DNA from: an uncultured Myxococcales bacterium
Lineage (GTDB): Bacteria > Myxococcota_A > UBA9042
Direction: 5' to 3'
Length of the DNA stretch: 42,381 nucleotides
Assembly (NCBI GenBank): GCA_903869075.1
Contig: CAIPXZ010000537.1
Span: 1-42,381 of the forward strand
The notes below the pieces were generated by a model. The model saw nothing but the letters and a program-made list of their open reading frames with translations, did no database searches and was not told the origin of the DNA. The position numbers and the translations under genes are program-made. Of the stretch, positions 8,982 through 17,149 are shown in pieces. Numbering within the stretch: position 1 is the stretch's first letter; the number at the start of each line of letters is the position of its first letter.

Positions 8982-10075
8982 AGCGCGCCTTGGTCGGCGG
9001 CCAACAGCTGCGCCGCGACGCTGATGGCGATCTGCCCCGGCAGCTTGTTGCCCAGCAGCTGGCCGTGCGGCAGCCGCAGGCCGATCGGCGCGTGCAGCTG
9101 CGCCAGCACCGCCTCGCTCACGCCGCGCTGCCGCAGCCGCTGCTGCGTCACCGCCACCTTGGACGCCGAGCCGATCAGTCCGACAAACGCCAGCCGCTGC
9201 GCCGCATCCGCCGTCGCTTCCGGCACGCGCAGCAGCGCCTCGGTCAGGTCGCGGTCCAGCGCGTGGTCGTGGGTCAGCACCAGCGCGCGCGTGGCCGCCG
9301 GCAGCGGCACGAGCGGCAGCGGTCGGCCCTGCGCCGTCAGCCGCTGTGCCATCTGGCTCTGCTGCGCCAGCGCGCCGAGCCAGCCCCACGCCGCCAGCAG
9401 CCGCAGTGGCTCGGTGCACACGACCTCCACGCCCGGCGGAAAGCGCACGCGATCGGCCCACTCCGGCCGGTGGTCGACAACGACGATCCGCCACGGCAGC
9501 GGCTGCAGCACCCGCGTCAGCGCCGTCCCGACGTGGCCGGCGCCAAAAATGAGCGCGGTCGGCAGCGGCTGGGGCGACTCGGCCAGCGTCTCGCCGGCAA
9601 AAACCGTCCGCAGCGGCGTGCCGCTCGCCAGCGCGTGGCCGAGCGCCTGGGTCAGCGCGCGCGCCTCCGCCGGCGTCACAAGCCGGTAGTGCAGCCACAC
9701 GACGCCGCCGCAGCACTGCCCCAGCTGCGCGCCCAGCGGATAGCGGCACAGCCGCGCCGCCTGCCCGGTCGAGTCCGCCTCCTCCCGCACTTCCGTCGCC
9801 GTCGGCGCCGCCGCCTCCGCGTCATTGCCGCCCGCCGCCGCCGTCTCGCACTGCGCCGCCTCGCGCAGCGCCTCTTCCTCCAGGTGCCCGCCGCCGATCG
9901 TCCCCGCCAGCAGCCGCCCGCCACGGCACAGCAGCCGCGCCCCCGGCCCGCGCGGCGTCGAGCCTTGCACCGACCAGATCGTCACGAGCATCGCCGGCGC
10001 CGCGCCTTCCGGCAGCCAATCCGCCAGCCGCGCCAGCAGCCGCTGGCCTTCCGCGTCCATCGGCAGCGCGGTCAT
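8978..10075 (-). CDS. xdhC: XdhC/CoxF-family molybdenum-cofactor maturation protein
   Basis: The protein is 365 residues from the ATG at 10075, whose ATGA overlaps the upstream stop; the upstream extension in the ORF track is noise. The N-terminal XdhC/CoxI domain has TIWSVQGSTPRGPGARLL and AGTIGGGHLEEEAL (residues 32-70) and the QCCGG motif (120-124). The C-terminal Rossmann domain has LIFGAGHVGTAL (175-186), VVDHRPEWADRVRFP, LTHDHALD and FVGLIGSASKV, then the LHAPIGL...PGQIAISVAAQLLA tail. XdhC proteins bind molybdenum cofactor, promote its sulfuration and hand it to xanthine dehydrogenase. An acidic/Ala insertion of about 30 residues (75-105) separates the two halves of the N-terminal domain. 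No xanthine dehydrogenase subunit is in the window, so the client enzyme must be encoded elsewhere. Confidence 0.93.
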   Translation of the reverse strand: MTALPMDAEGQRLLARLADWLPEGAAPAMLVTIWSVQGSTPRGPGARLLCRGGRLLAGTIGGGHLEEEALREAAQCETAAAGGNDAEAAAPTATEVREEADSTGQAARLCRYPLGAQLGQCCGGVVWLHYRLVTPAEARALTQALGHALASGTPLRTVFAGETLAESPQPLPTALIFGAGHVGTALTRVLQPLPWRIVVVDHRPEWADRVRFPPGVEVVCTEPLRLLAAWGWLGALAQQSQMAQRLTAQGRPLPLVPLPAATRALVLTHDHALDRDLTEALLRVPEATADAAQRLAFVGLIGSASKVAVTQQRLRQRGVSEAVLAQLHAPIGLRLPHGQLLGNKLPGQIAISVAAQLLAADQGAL

Positions 10076-10833
10076 ACGCCCGCCAGCTGGCACAGCCGCG
10101 CGTGTACGGGCAGTGCCACGCCCTGGCGTTCGGCCTCGGCCACGAACCAGCCGTTGCGCCACGGCCACTCCTTGACGGCCGCGCGGTTGTCGGCGATCGC
10201 CGCCGAGTACGCCACAAGCCCCGCCAGCACCGCCGCCGCGTCCACCGGCACGTCCAGCGCGCGCGCCGCCACCGGTAGCAGCTCCGCCGTCAGCGCCCCC
10301 AGCTCCGCCGCGTGCGCGGTCAGCACGTCCCCGACGGCGCAGGCGTGCGCTTGGCACAGCAGGCCAAAAATGCAGTTCCACAGCAGCTTTTCCAGCTCCC
10401 AGGCGGCAAACGTCGGGCGATCCACGACCTCGGCCGGCACGTCCAGCGCCGACAGCTCAGCGACAACCGCGGCGGCGTGCGGCCCGCAAAACGGACTCGG
10501 CGGACCCAGATCCAGCGGCGCGCCGCGGCGCTGCACGGCAAAAAACAGCAGCCCGCGCGTTGCGTCGGCCAGACCGTGCGCCGCCAGCCACGGCCGCAGC
10601 ATGCCGTTTTGCACGAACACCAGGTCGCCGTGCCGCGCCACCGGCACGCGCGCCAGCACTGCCGGCAGGTCGTCATTGCGCGTGCACACGAGAATCGGCG
10701 CGCCGGGCGGCGCCTGCAGCGCCTGCCAGTCGTCGTGGCGACCCAGCAGCGTCAACGGCCGGTGATGCTGCGCCGCGCGCGCCTGCAGCGCCCCGCCGAT
10801 CCTGCCCGCCCCAATCACTGTCCAGTGCGCCAT
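10072..10833 (-). CDS. ketopantoate reductase-like dehydrogenase
   Basis: The 253-residue product begins MAHWTVIGAGRIGGAL, a Rossmann dinucleotide-binding loop GAGRIGG (residues 8-14) of the ApbA/PanE type. It continues with VLVCTRNDDL and FVQNGM, equivalent to the KxxD/QNG segments of 2-dehydropantoate 2-reductase, and a C-terminal helical domain with LEKLLWNCIFG, where KxxxN is the usual catalytic Lys/Asn region. It is some 40-50 residues shorter than typical PanE. The family reduces a 2-oxo acid with NADPH; ketopantoate is one possible substrate, but divergence and size leave this open. It heads the minus-strand run and is translationally coupled to xdhC (ATGA overlap). A candidate promoter lies immediately upstream. 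Confidence 0.8.
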   Translation of the reverse strand: MAHWTVIGAGRIGGALQARAAQHHRPLTLLGRHDDWQALQAPPGAPILVCTRNDDLPAVLARVPVARHGDLVFVQNGMLRPWLAAHGLADATRGLLFFAVQRRGAPLDLGPPSPFCGPHAAAVVAELSALDVPAEVVDRPTFAAWELEKLLWNCIFGLLCQAHACAVGDVLTAHAAELGALTAELLPVAARALDVPVDAAAVLAGLVAYSAAIADNRAAVKEWPWRNGWFVAEAERQGVALPVHARLCQLAGV

Positions 10834-10848
10834 GCTAGCCTCGCCCGC

Positions 10849-10878
10849 ACTCTACGGCCGACGCCGCGGCGGACACAA
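10849..10878 (-). promoter_or_regulatory. candidate sigma70-type promoter for the panE-like/xdhC/mobA run
   Basis: On the minus strand, TTGTGT and TAGAGT are separated by 18 bases, and the predicted transcript would start roughly 9 bases before the ATG at 10833. The site lies in the 102-base gap between divergent genes. It was found by eye only, and box matches are imperfect. Confidence 0.35.
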
Positions 10879-10881
10879 GAG

Positions 10882-10911
10882 TTGGCGCAAATCCGGCCGC
10901 TGCGGCATCCT
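10882..10911 (+). promoter_or_regulatory. candidate promoter for the terC-like gene
   Basis: TTGGCG and CATCCT are separated by 18 bases, ending about 25 bases before the ATG at 10936. The boxes nearly abut the divergent candidate promoter, so the two transcription units could interfere. Weak evidence. Confidence 0.28.
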
Positions 10912-10935
10912 GCCCGCCAAGTGGGGAGCGTGCGC

Positions 10936-11688
10936 ATGGATCTGTGGCTGCATCTGGAAACGTGGGTGAGCTTGCTGACGCTGACGGCGATGGAGATCGT
11001 GCTCGGCATCGACAACATCGTGTTCCTGTCGATCCTCACCGGGCGGCTGCCGGCGGCGCAGCGACCGCGCGCGCGGCGGCTGGGGCTGGTGGGCGCGCTG
11101 GGCACACGGCTGCTGCTGCTGCTGACGCTGAACTGGCTGATGGGCCTGACGACGCCGCTGTTCCAGCTGGCCAGCCACGGCTTTACCGGCCGCGATCTGA
11201 TCCTCGGCGGTGGCGGGCTGTTCCTGATCGCCAAGGCGACGCACGAGATCCACGGTCGGCTGGATGCTGCCGACGCGCCCGATGGCGGCCAGCGCGGCAA
11301 GGCACCGTCGCTGGCGCTCGTGCTCGTGCAGATCGCCTTGCTGGACGTTGTTTTCTCACTGGATTCGGTCATCACCGCCGTCGGCATGGCGCCGCATTTG
11401 GCGGTGATGATCGCCGCGATGTTCCTGGCGGTGGGCGTGATGCTGATCTTCGCCGGCGTGGTCAGCGACTTCATCACGCGTCACCCGACGATGAAGGTGC
11501 TGGCGCTGGCGTTCCTGCTGCTGATCGGCGTGCTGCTGTGCGCCGACGCGATCGGCCAGCACGTCGACAAGGCGATGGTGTATTTCGCCATGGCGTTCTC
11601 CTTCACCGTCGAGCTGCTGAACCTGCGGCTGCGGCGCCACAAGCCCGTGGCGCTGCACAACACGCCGGACCTGCCCGAGCAACGGTAG
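10936..11688 (+). CDS. TerC-family integral membrane protein
   Basis: I chose the ATG at 10936, preceded by GGGGAG at a 7-base spacing; the upstream extension in the track is spurious. The 250-residue protein has about seven to nine hydrophobic segments and the two acidic signatures of the TerC/YgdQ family: TAMEIVLGIDNIVFLSIL near the N-terminus and ALLDVVFSLDSVITAVGM in the middle. An internal FIAKATHEIHGRL loop also fits. Proteins of this family are linked to metal-ion export, notably manganese, and to metalation of exported enzymes; tellurium resistance is the historical name and is not implied here. No yybP-ykoY riboswitch is visible upstream. It is a single-gene unit followed closely by another promoter. 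Family assignment is secure; substrate is inferred. Confidence 0.93.
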   Translation: MDLWLHLETWVSLLTLTAMEIVLGIDNIVFLSILTGRLPAAQRPRARRLGLVGALGTRLLLLLTLNWLMGLTTPLFQLASHGFTGRDLILGGGGLFLIAKATHEIHGRLDAADAPDGGQRGKAPSLALVLVQIALLDVVFSLDSVITAVGMAPHLAVMIAAMFLAVGVMLIFAGVVSDFITRHPTMKVLALAFLLLIGVLLCADAIGQHVDKAMVYFAMAFSFTVELLNLRLRRHKPVALHNTPDLPEQR

Positions 11689-11694
11689 CCCCGG

Positions 11695-11723
11695 TTGGAC
11701 AACGGCGGCGTTCGCGTTACGAT
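11695..11723 (+). promoter_or_regulatory. candidate promoter for the fibrinogen-like-domain gene
   Basis: TTGGAC and TACGAT are separated by exactly 17 bases and begin 6 bases after the terC-like stop codon. The predicted transcript would start near 11730, about 13 bases before the ATG chosen at 11743. This is one of the better box matches in the window. Confidence 0.45.
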
Positions 11724-11742
11724 GCGGTGTCGGGGGTGTGGC

Positions 11743-13524
11743 ATGGCAAAGTTCCGACGATTGGCGCTGTTGTTTCTGGCAACCTTGGCGGGCGCGTGGG
11801 CCGTTCCGGCGCTTGCGTTCGTGCCGACCGGCGCGCTGCCGCTGCAAGGCGTGTTGCGCACGACCGCCGGCGGCGCGGTGGCCGACGGCACCTACGCGCT
11901 GACGGTCAAGCTCTACGACCAGCTCAACGCCGCCAGTCCGCTCTGGCAGGACACATTCAACACCCAGGTCCAGGGCGGCCTCTTCGCGTTCACGATCGGC
12001 GACAATCCCGCCGCCAAAGCCTTGCCACCCGAGCTGACGACGACCGGCGCGCCGCTGTGGGTCGGCATCTCGGTCGGCTCGGACGGCGAGCTGCCGCGCA
12101 GCGCGATCGGCTGGGTGCCGCGCGCGTTCTGGGCCAACGTCGCCAGCATCGCCAACGGCGTCAGCTGTACCGGCTGTTTGGGCGGCGACCAGATCGCCGG
12201 CGGCGCGATCTCCGCCGACAAAATCGGCTTCAATTACGCCGGCTCCGCCAGCGCCGGCGGCCCGGCGACAAGCGCACTGACCGCCAGCAGCGCTGACGTC
12301 GCCGCCAGCGCGCTCACCGCCGCCAGCGCCGACACCGCCAAGGACCTGAACTGCAGCGGCTGCGTCTCGCTCAGCAACCTCGGCAGCGACGCCAAAGCCG
12401 CGTTCGTCACCACCACCGGCGCCAGCACCATCACCGGCGACCTGACCGTGACCGGCGACTTGATGGTCGTCAAAATCCTCGATTTGACCTCCGCGATCAT
12501 CCTCGGCGGCCGCTTTGGTCCGGGCAACACGTGCACAGCCGCGACAAGCGGCGCGTTCAGCTGGGACGCAACCGCGCACCGCTTCAGCCTCTGCGATGGC
12601 ACGAGCTACCGCAAGCTGCCGTTTTGCAGCGAGCAGTGCCAGGACCCGAGCAAGGTCACGTGCGGAGCGGCGATCCCGGACATCTGCGGCGACACGACGT
12701 CAGGCTGCACGGGCACGGGCACGTACTGCCCCGGCGCCGGCGCGCAGTGTCTGGGTGGCACGTGCAGCGTCCAGTACACCTCCTGCCAGGCCCTCAAGAC
12801 GGCTGTCGGCAATCCACCGACCGGCCCGTACCAAATCGACCCCGATGGCCCGGGTGGCAACGCGCCGTTCATGGCCTACTGCGACATGACCAACAATGAT
12901 GGCGGCTGGACGCTTGTGATGAAAATCAACGGCGGCGCCCAGACGTTCAACTACGACTCCAGCCAGTGGACGACCGCGACGCCCTACCAGCAGGACACCG
13001 GCTACAACTGGGACCAGACGACGGAGCTGAAGTCCGCGGCATACGGCACGCTGCCGTTCTCGGCGATGCGCGTGACGATGTGGCTCAACGCGAATTCTGT
13101 TCAGACGGTCGCGTTTCCGCAAGGCGCGCCGTCGCTGCTGCAGCTGTTTGGTCAGGGTGCCTACCAGCCAACGTATTTTGGCCGATCAGCCTGGCAGGGC
13201 CTGATTCAAGGCGGCTCGCTGTTGCCGAACTGCAACCGCGAGGGCTTCAACGTCCGACCGTACAGCAATCCGTCGAGCGCAGGCCAAGTCTACAACGATG
13301 CCTTCAATACCGGTGTGTTGCGCGTGCGTTTTGGCATTCTCACCAATCAAGAAAACGACTGCATCACGCCGGATGCCGTGATCGGCGTCGGCATTGCGGG
13401 GGTTGCGTGTGGCCCGCTTCCCCAAGGGCTCTCCAACACGTCCGCTGGCAACATGGCAGCGTGTGGTTCGACGCCAAACAATCCGTCAAACGAGCCCGCC
13501 TGGGCCTACGTCTTCGTCCGCTGA
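11743..13524 (+). CDS. secreted protein with fibrinogen C-terminal-like domain
   Basis: The start at 11743 gives a clean signal peptide, MAKFRRLALLFLATLAGAWAVPALA, behind a GGGGGTG ribosome site. The mature protein (593 residues in total) has a beta-rich N-terminal domain (LQGVLRTTAGGAVADGTYALTVKLYDQ), the pattern seen at the start of many myxobacterial surface proteins. It then has an Ala/Ser/Thr-rich stretch between two CxxC motifs, VSCTGCLGG (about residue 141) and LNCSGCVSL (about 203). A cysteine-rich hinge with about ten Cys (295-350) follows. The C-terminal domain from about 345 begins SCQALKTA and PYQIDPDG, with PFMAYCDMTNNDGGWTLVMK, the hallmark of fibrinogen-like folds. The role is likely extracellular binding or adhesion, with no partner known. 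The following gap has another promoter, so it is probably monocistronic. Confidence 0.85.
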   Translation: MAKFRRLALLFLATLAGAWAVPALAFVPTGALPLQGVLRTTAGGAVADGTYALTVKLYDQLNAASPLWQDTFNTQVQGGLFAFTIGDNPAAKALPPELTTTGAPLWVGISVGSDGELPRSAIGWVPRAFWANVASIANGVSCTGCLGGDQIAGGAISADKIGFNYAGSASAGGPATSALTASSADVAASALTAASADTAKDLNCSGCVSLSNLGSDAKAAFVTTTGASTITGDLTVTGDLMVVKILDLTSAIILGGRFGPGNTCTAATSGAFSWDATAHRFSLCDGTSYRKLPFCSEQCQDPSKVTCGAAIPDICGDTTSGCTGTGTYCPGAGAQCLGGTCSVQYTSCQALKTAVGNPPTGPYQIDPDGPGGNAPFMAYCDMTNNDGGWTLVMKINGGAQTFNYDSSQWTTATPYQQDTGYNWDQTTELKSAAYGTLPFSAMRVTMWLNANSVQTVAFPQGAPSLLQLFGQGAYQPTYFGRSAWQGLIQGGSLLPNCNREGFNVRPYSNPSSAGQVYNDAFNTGVLRVRFGILTNQENDCITPDAVIGVGIAGVACGPLPQGLSNTSAGNMAACGSTPNNPSNEPAWAYVFVR

Positions 13525-13565
13525 TCCGCTGCGGCCGGGACTTGCCGATCCGCCAACCTTGCCGC

Positions 13566-13594
13566 TTGCCCTCGTCCCCGCGATGGCCTAGATT
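13566..13594 (+). promoter_or_regulatory. candidate promoter for the kinase/cyclase/lipoprotein operon
   Basis: TTGCCC and TAGATT are separated by 17 bases within the 97-base gap after the fibrinogen-like gene. Transcription would begin about 21 bases before the kinase ATG, leaving room for the GAGG ribosome site. Found by eye. Confidence 0.4.
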
Positions 13595-13621
13595 CGCCCG
13601 CAGCAACCGCTTTGAGGTCTG

Positions 13622-16600
13622 ATGGCGACTGCCTACACACGCAAGGACATCGACGAGCTGCCAGCGTCCTCGCTGGTCGACAATTCGTACCGGATCGTGC
13701 GCCTGATCGGCCGCGGCGGCATGGGCGCTGTGTATGAAGCGGAGGACATCCGCCTCGGCCGGCCGGTGGCGCTCAAGGTTTTGCGCTCGGATCTGGCGAC
13801 GCAGCTGCAGGCGGACGAGCGGTTTGTCCAGGAAGCCAAGATCCTCGCGCGCATCCGCTCGCCGTTCATGGCGACCGTGTACTCGATCGGCGCCACCGAG
13901 CAGGGCCGGACCTACATCGCCATGGAGTACATCGACGGCGAGTCGCTGGGCGATCTGCTCGACCGCGAGCGCTGGCTGCCGGTCAACCGCATGGTGCGCA
14001 TCGGCCAGCGGGTGTGCGAAGCGCTGATGGAGGCGCACAAAGTCGGCATTATCCATCGCGATCTAAAGCCGGACAACATCTTGCTGACCAAGATCGGCTC
14101 GGTGGACGATTACGTCAAGGTCGTGGATCTCGGCCTGGCAAAGCACATGGCGCCGGGCACTTCCGCGGGCTATTCGCCGCGGCTGACGCAGGCGCGGCTC
14201 GTCGTCGGTACGCCGGCGTACATGAGCCCGGAGCAGGCCGCGGGCCACGACGTCGGGCCGTCCTCCGATCTCTACTCGCTTGGCGTGATCTGCTACGAAA
14301 TGCTGTGTGGTTTCCTGCCGGTAGACGGCGAGTCGCCGCAGGACTTCCTGCGCGCCCACCAGCTGCAAGCGCCGGTGCCGCTGGCCAAGCGCCGCGCCGA
14401 CCTCGTGTTCCCGCCGCAGCTGGACGCGTTCTTCAGCCGGGTGCTGGCCAAGGGCATCGCTGAGCGGCCGACGGACGCGCGGGCGTTCGCCGAAGAGCTG
14501 GAGAAGCTCGAGGCGTCCCTGCGCTCGCCCAGCAAGCAGTTCGTGGTGGCGGACACCGCGTCGCGGCTGGAGACCGTCAAGCGCGACGCGCTGGACCTGA
14601 ACGAGATGCCACCGCTGCCGGACGAGCGCGGCCGGCCGCAGACGCCGACGACGCAGCAGCGGCCCAAGCAGACGGCGCAGGCCAAGCCCGAGGGGCGCGG
14701 GGACCGCCGGCCGTCTGGGCCGACGCTGGACATGCTGGACGACCGGCTGGACCGCGCCAAGGACCGCGTGCGGCTGGAGATGGTCGGGCTTGTGTCCCGC
14801 TCGCGCACCGCGCTGTACGACGCCATGGACGGCTTTGCCACCCACCTCGGCAACCGCGCCGACGCGCCGGTGATCGTGCGGATGCGCGTGTCGCCGCCCG
14901 ATGGCCGCCTGCCAATCGCCTGTTTTTTTGAGGAAATCCGCAGTCGCGCCGGGCTTTTCGACGACGATTCCGGCTCGGTGGCGCGGCGCAAGCTGCTGGC
15001 CTGGGTGCAGGGGCTGATGCCGGATCGGCCCGATCGCGCCAGCCAAGTCGCGCACCTGATCGGCCTGTATTTGCGCGTTGAATTCCCTGATTCGCCGCAC
15101 CTCTCGCACGCGCGCGCGGTGCCGGAAGTGGCGCGGCAGGCGGCGTGCGGCGCGCTTGTGGATGCGCTGCGGGCGATTGCCGGCCGCAACGTCCTGGTGC
15201 TGCTGCTGGATCGCGCCGAGCACCTGACCGAGACCGAGACGGCCTTTTTGCGGCGGCTGATCCGCCAGCTGGGCGCGACGCCGGTGATGGTCGTGGCGGC
15301 GTGGGTTGCCAAGACCGACGATGTGCCGCCGGCGCTGGCCGGCACGCTGGCGCAGGGCGCGGTGGCGGCGATCCCGTCGCGCGAGCCGCTGCCGATGGAT
15401 CTGGACGCGCTGGAGACCGATACGCGGCGCGTGCTGGCGGCGGCGGTGCAGCTGGGCGCGCCGCTGTGGCCGGACATGCTGGAAGCGGCGGCGGGCGTGG
15501 ACGTGGGCCTGCACCTCGACCGGCTGCAGCGCGCGGGCGCGGTGCGGCGCGTGCCGACGAGCCGGCTGTCCAGCCAAGCCGAGTATTTGCTGGCCGAGAC
15601 GCCGGACACCGTGCCGCTGCCGGACATGCCGCCGGTGCGGCTGCAGCACGCGCTGACGTGGATGCAAAAGCAGGCGGAGATTCGCCCCGAGCCGTGGGCG
15701 GCGCGGCTGGCGACCCTGGAAGCGGCGGCGGGCGAGACGATGCTCGCGGCCAAGCACGGCAGCGAAGCCGCGGACCTGATGCGGGCGCTGGGCGCGCTGC
15801 CGGAGGCGATCGGCGCGTACGAGACGTCGCGGCAGCAGTGCCGGACGCTGTACCAGGCGGCAGACGCGGCGGCGGCGCAAAAAGCCGCGGCGGCGTATAC
15901 GCTGGCGACGACCTCGCTGGGGCTGGCGCGGGCGCTGGGCGAGCGCGGCGACTACCAGACGGCGAGCGACCGGGCGCGGGAGTCGATCGAGATCCTGCGG
16001 GCGATGCCGGGCTTGGGCGAGGACGAGTGGTACACGCACGGCGTGCCGCTGCTGGACAGCTGGGCGGAAGCCGAGGCGCACTGTGGCCGGGCGCAGTCGA
16101 CGGTGGCGCCGCTGGAGGCGCAGTTGGTGGCGCTGACCCGCTCGACGACGCCGCAGGCAGCGGCGCAGCTGGCGCACACGCAGCTGGCGCTGGGTCGGTC
16201 CCTGCGCGCGAGCGCGCCGCCGACGGACAAGGCGACGCTGCGCAAGGCGGTGGCGGTATGGACGCTGGCGCTGGGCTCGGTGGCGGCGCTGCACGAGCCG
16301 GTGCTGGCGGCAGAGCTGGCGATGGAGCTGGCAGACACGTGGCGGGCGCTCGGCGACGGCGAGCAGTCGGTGGGTCACGCGCGGCGGGCGCTGGCGGCGG
16401 CGCGCGATGCCCGCAATTTGATTCTGGAAGTCGAGGCGCTCCGCGCCCTGGCGCTGGCGCTGCGCGATATCGGCGAGCTGGATGACGCCGAGGCGCAGCT
16501 GGGCGAGGCGCTGAACGCGCTGGGCCGCGTCGATCGGCAGCGGCTGGCGGCGGAAGTGCTTGTGCTGCTGGCGGCGGTGCTGCAGGCGCGCGGCGCGATG

Positions 16601-17125
16601 GACGAGGCGGACGCGGCGCTGGCCAAGGCGTGCCGGGCTTTCGCCGCGCTGCCGGACCTGGCGGGGCTGTCGGACGCGCTGCGGCAACGCGGCGACATCC
16701 AGATGGCGCACGGCATCTACACGCGCGCCAAGGCTTTTGCTGAGGAAGCGGCGCGGCAGGCGGTGCTGGCCAACCACGACAACCTGCGGCTCAAGGCGCT
16801 GCTGCTGACGGCGCGGGCGGCGGCGGCGGCGGGCGAGCCGAACGCGGCGCACACGTCGATGGAAGAGGCGTTCCAGCTGGTGCCGGGCGATGTGCCGACC
16901 CAGGAGCGCGCCGAGTGCATGGTCGTGCTGGCGGACCTGATTGAGGCGGGCGTGCTGACCTCGGATCGCCAGCCGCAGTCGCTGTTGCAAGAGGCGGAGA
17001 CGCTGTACCGCGACCTCTCGGCGACCGTGGAGGCGCAGCGCCTGGCGCGGCGGCTGCGGGCGATGAACGGCCTGGCGAGCGGCGCCAGCAAGGGCGCAAC
17101 GGGCGCCAAGCCGACCAAGACCTAG
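13622..17125 (+). CDS. cytosolic Ser/Thr protein kinase with degenerate ATPase and TPR-like regions
   Basis: The 1167-residue protein starts with a complete Hanks-type kinase: Gly loop GRGGMGAVYEA (30-40), Lys52 in VALKVL, HRDLKPDN (145-152), DLG (169-171) and GTPAYMSPEQ (197-205). After a Pro/Gln-rich linker (about 330-365) comes a STAND/AAA-like region with NVLVLLLDRAEHLTETE, which resembles a Walker B segment. I cannot find a matching Walker A (GxxxxGK) loop, so ATP binding there is doubtful. From about residue 700 to 1150 the protein is Ala-rich helical repeats of TPR character. No membrane helix is present, so it acts in the cytosol. This kinase-ATPase-TPR order is common in myxobacteria. 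It is followed after 24 bases by the cyclase gene, suggesting both belong to one signalling unit. Confidence 0.93.
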   Translation: MATAYTRKDIDELPASSLVDNSYRIVRLIGRGGMGAVYEAEDIRLGRPVALKVLRSDLATQLQADERFVQEAKILARIRSPFMATVYSIGATEQGRTYIAMEYIDGESLGDLLDRERWLPVNRMVRIGQRVCEALMEAHKVGIIHRDLKPDNILLTKIGSVDDYVKVVDLGLAKHMAPGTSAGYSPRLTQARLVVGTPAYMSPEQAAGHDVGPSSDLYSLGVICYEMLCGFLPVDGESPQDFLRAHQLQAPVPLAKRRADLVFPPQLDAFFSRVLAKGIAERPTDARAFAEELEKLEASLRSPSKQFVVADTASRLETVKRDALDLNEMPPLPDERGRPQTPTTQQRPKQTAQAKPEGRGDRRPSGPTLDMLDDRLDRAKDRVRLEMVGLVSRSRTALYDAMDGFATHLGNRADAPVIVRMRVSPPDGRLPIACFFEEIRSRAGLFDDDSGSVARRKLLAWVQGLMPDRPDRASQVAHLIGLYLRVEFPDSPHLSHARAVPEVARQAACGALVDALRAIAGRNVLVLLLDRAEHLTETETAFLRRLIRQLGATPVMVVAAWVAKTDDVPPALAGTLAQGAVAAIPSREPLPMDLDALETDTRRVLAAAVQLGAPLWPDMLEAAAGVDVGLHLDRLQRAGAVRRVPTSRLSSQAEYLLAETPDTVPLPDMPPVRLQHALTWMQKQAEIRPEPWAARLATLEAAAGETMLAAKHGSEAADLMRALGALPEAIGAYETSRQQCRTLYQAADAAAAQKAAAAYTLATTSLGLARALGERGDYQTASDRARESIEILRAMPGLGEDEWYTHGVPLLDSWAEAEAHCGRAQSTVAPLEAQLVALTRSTTPQAAAQLAHTQLALGRSLRASAPPTDKATLRKAVAVWTLALGSVAALHEPVLAAELAMELADTWRALGDGEQSVGHARRALAAARDARNLILEVEALRALALALRDIGELDDAEAQLGEALNALGRVDRQRLAAEVLVLLAAVLQARGAMDEADAALAKACRAFAALPDLAGLSDALRQRGDIQMAHGIYTRAKAFAEEAARQAVLANHDNLRLKALLLTARAAAAAGEPNAAHTSMEEAFQLVPGDVPTQERAECMVVLADLIEAGVLTSDRQPQSLLQEAETLYRDLSATVEAQRLARRLRAMNGLASGASKGATGAKPTKT

Positions 17126-17149
17126 CGTCAGCGCGCGAGGCAGGAGGCC

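Noticed and set aside
8091-9749. Whole 552-residue ORF as one protein
   Set aside because: The part before 8981 is Arg/Ala/Gly noise out of frame with xdhC; the overlapped GTG start explains the true gene.
10312-10935. N-terminal extension of the terC-like ORF
   Set aside because: It overlaps the panE-like gene in antisense and has no protein-like features; a ribosome site marks 10936.
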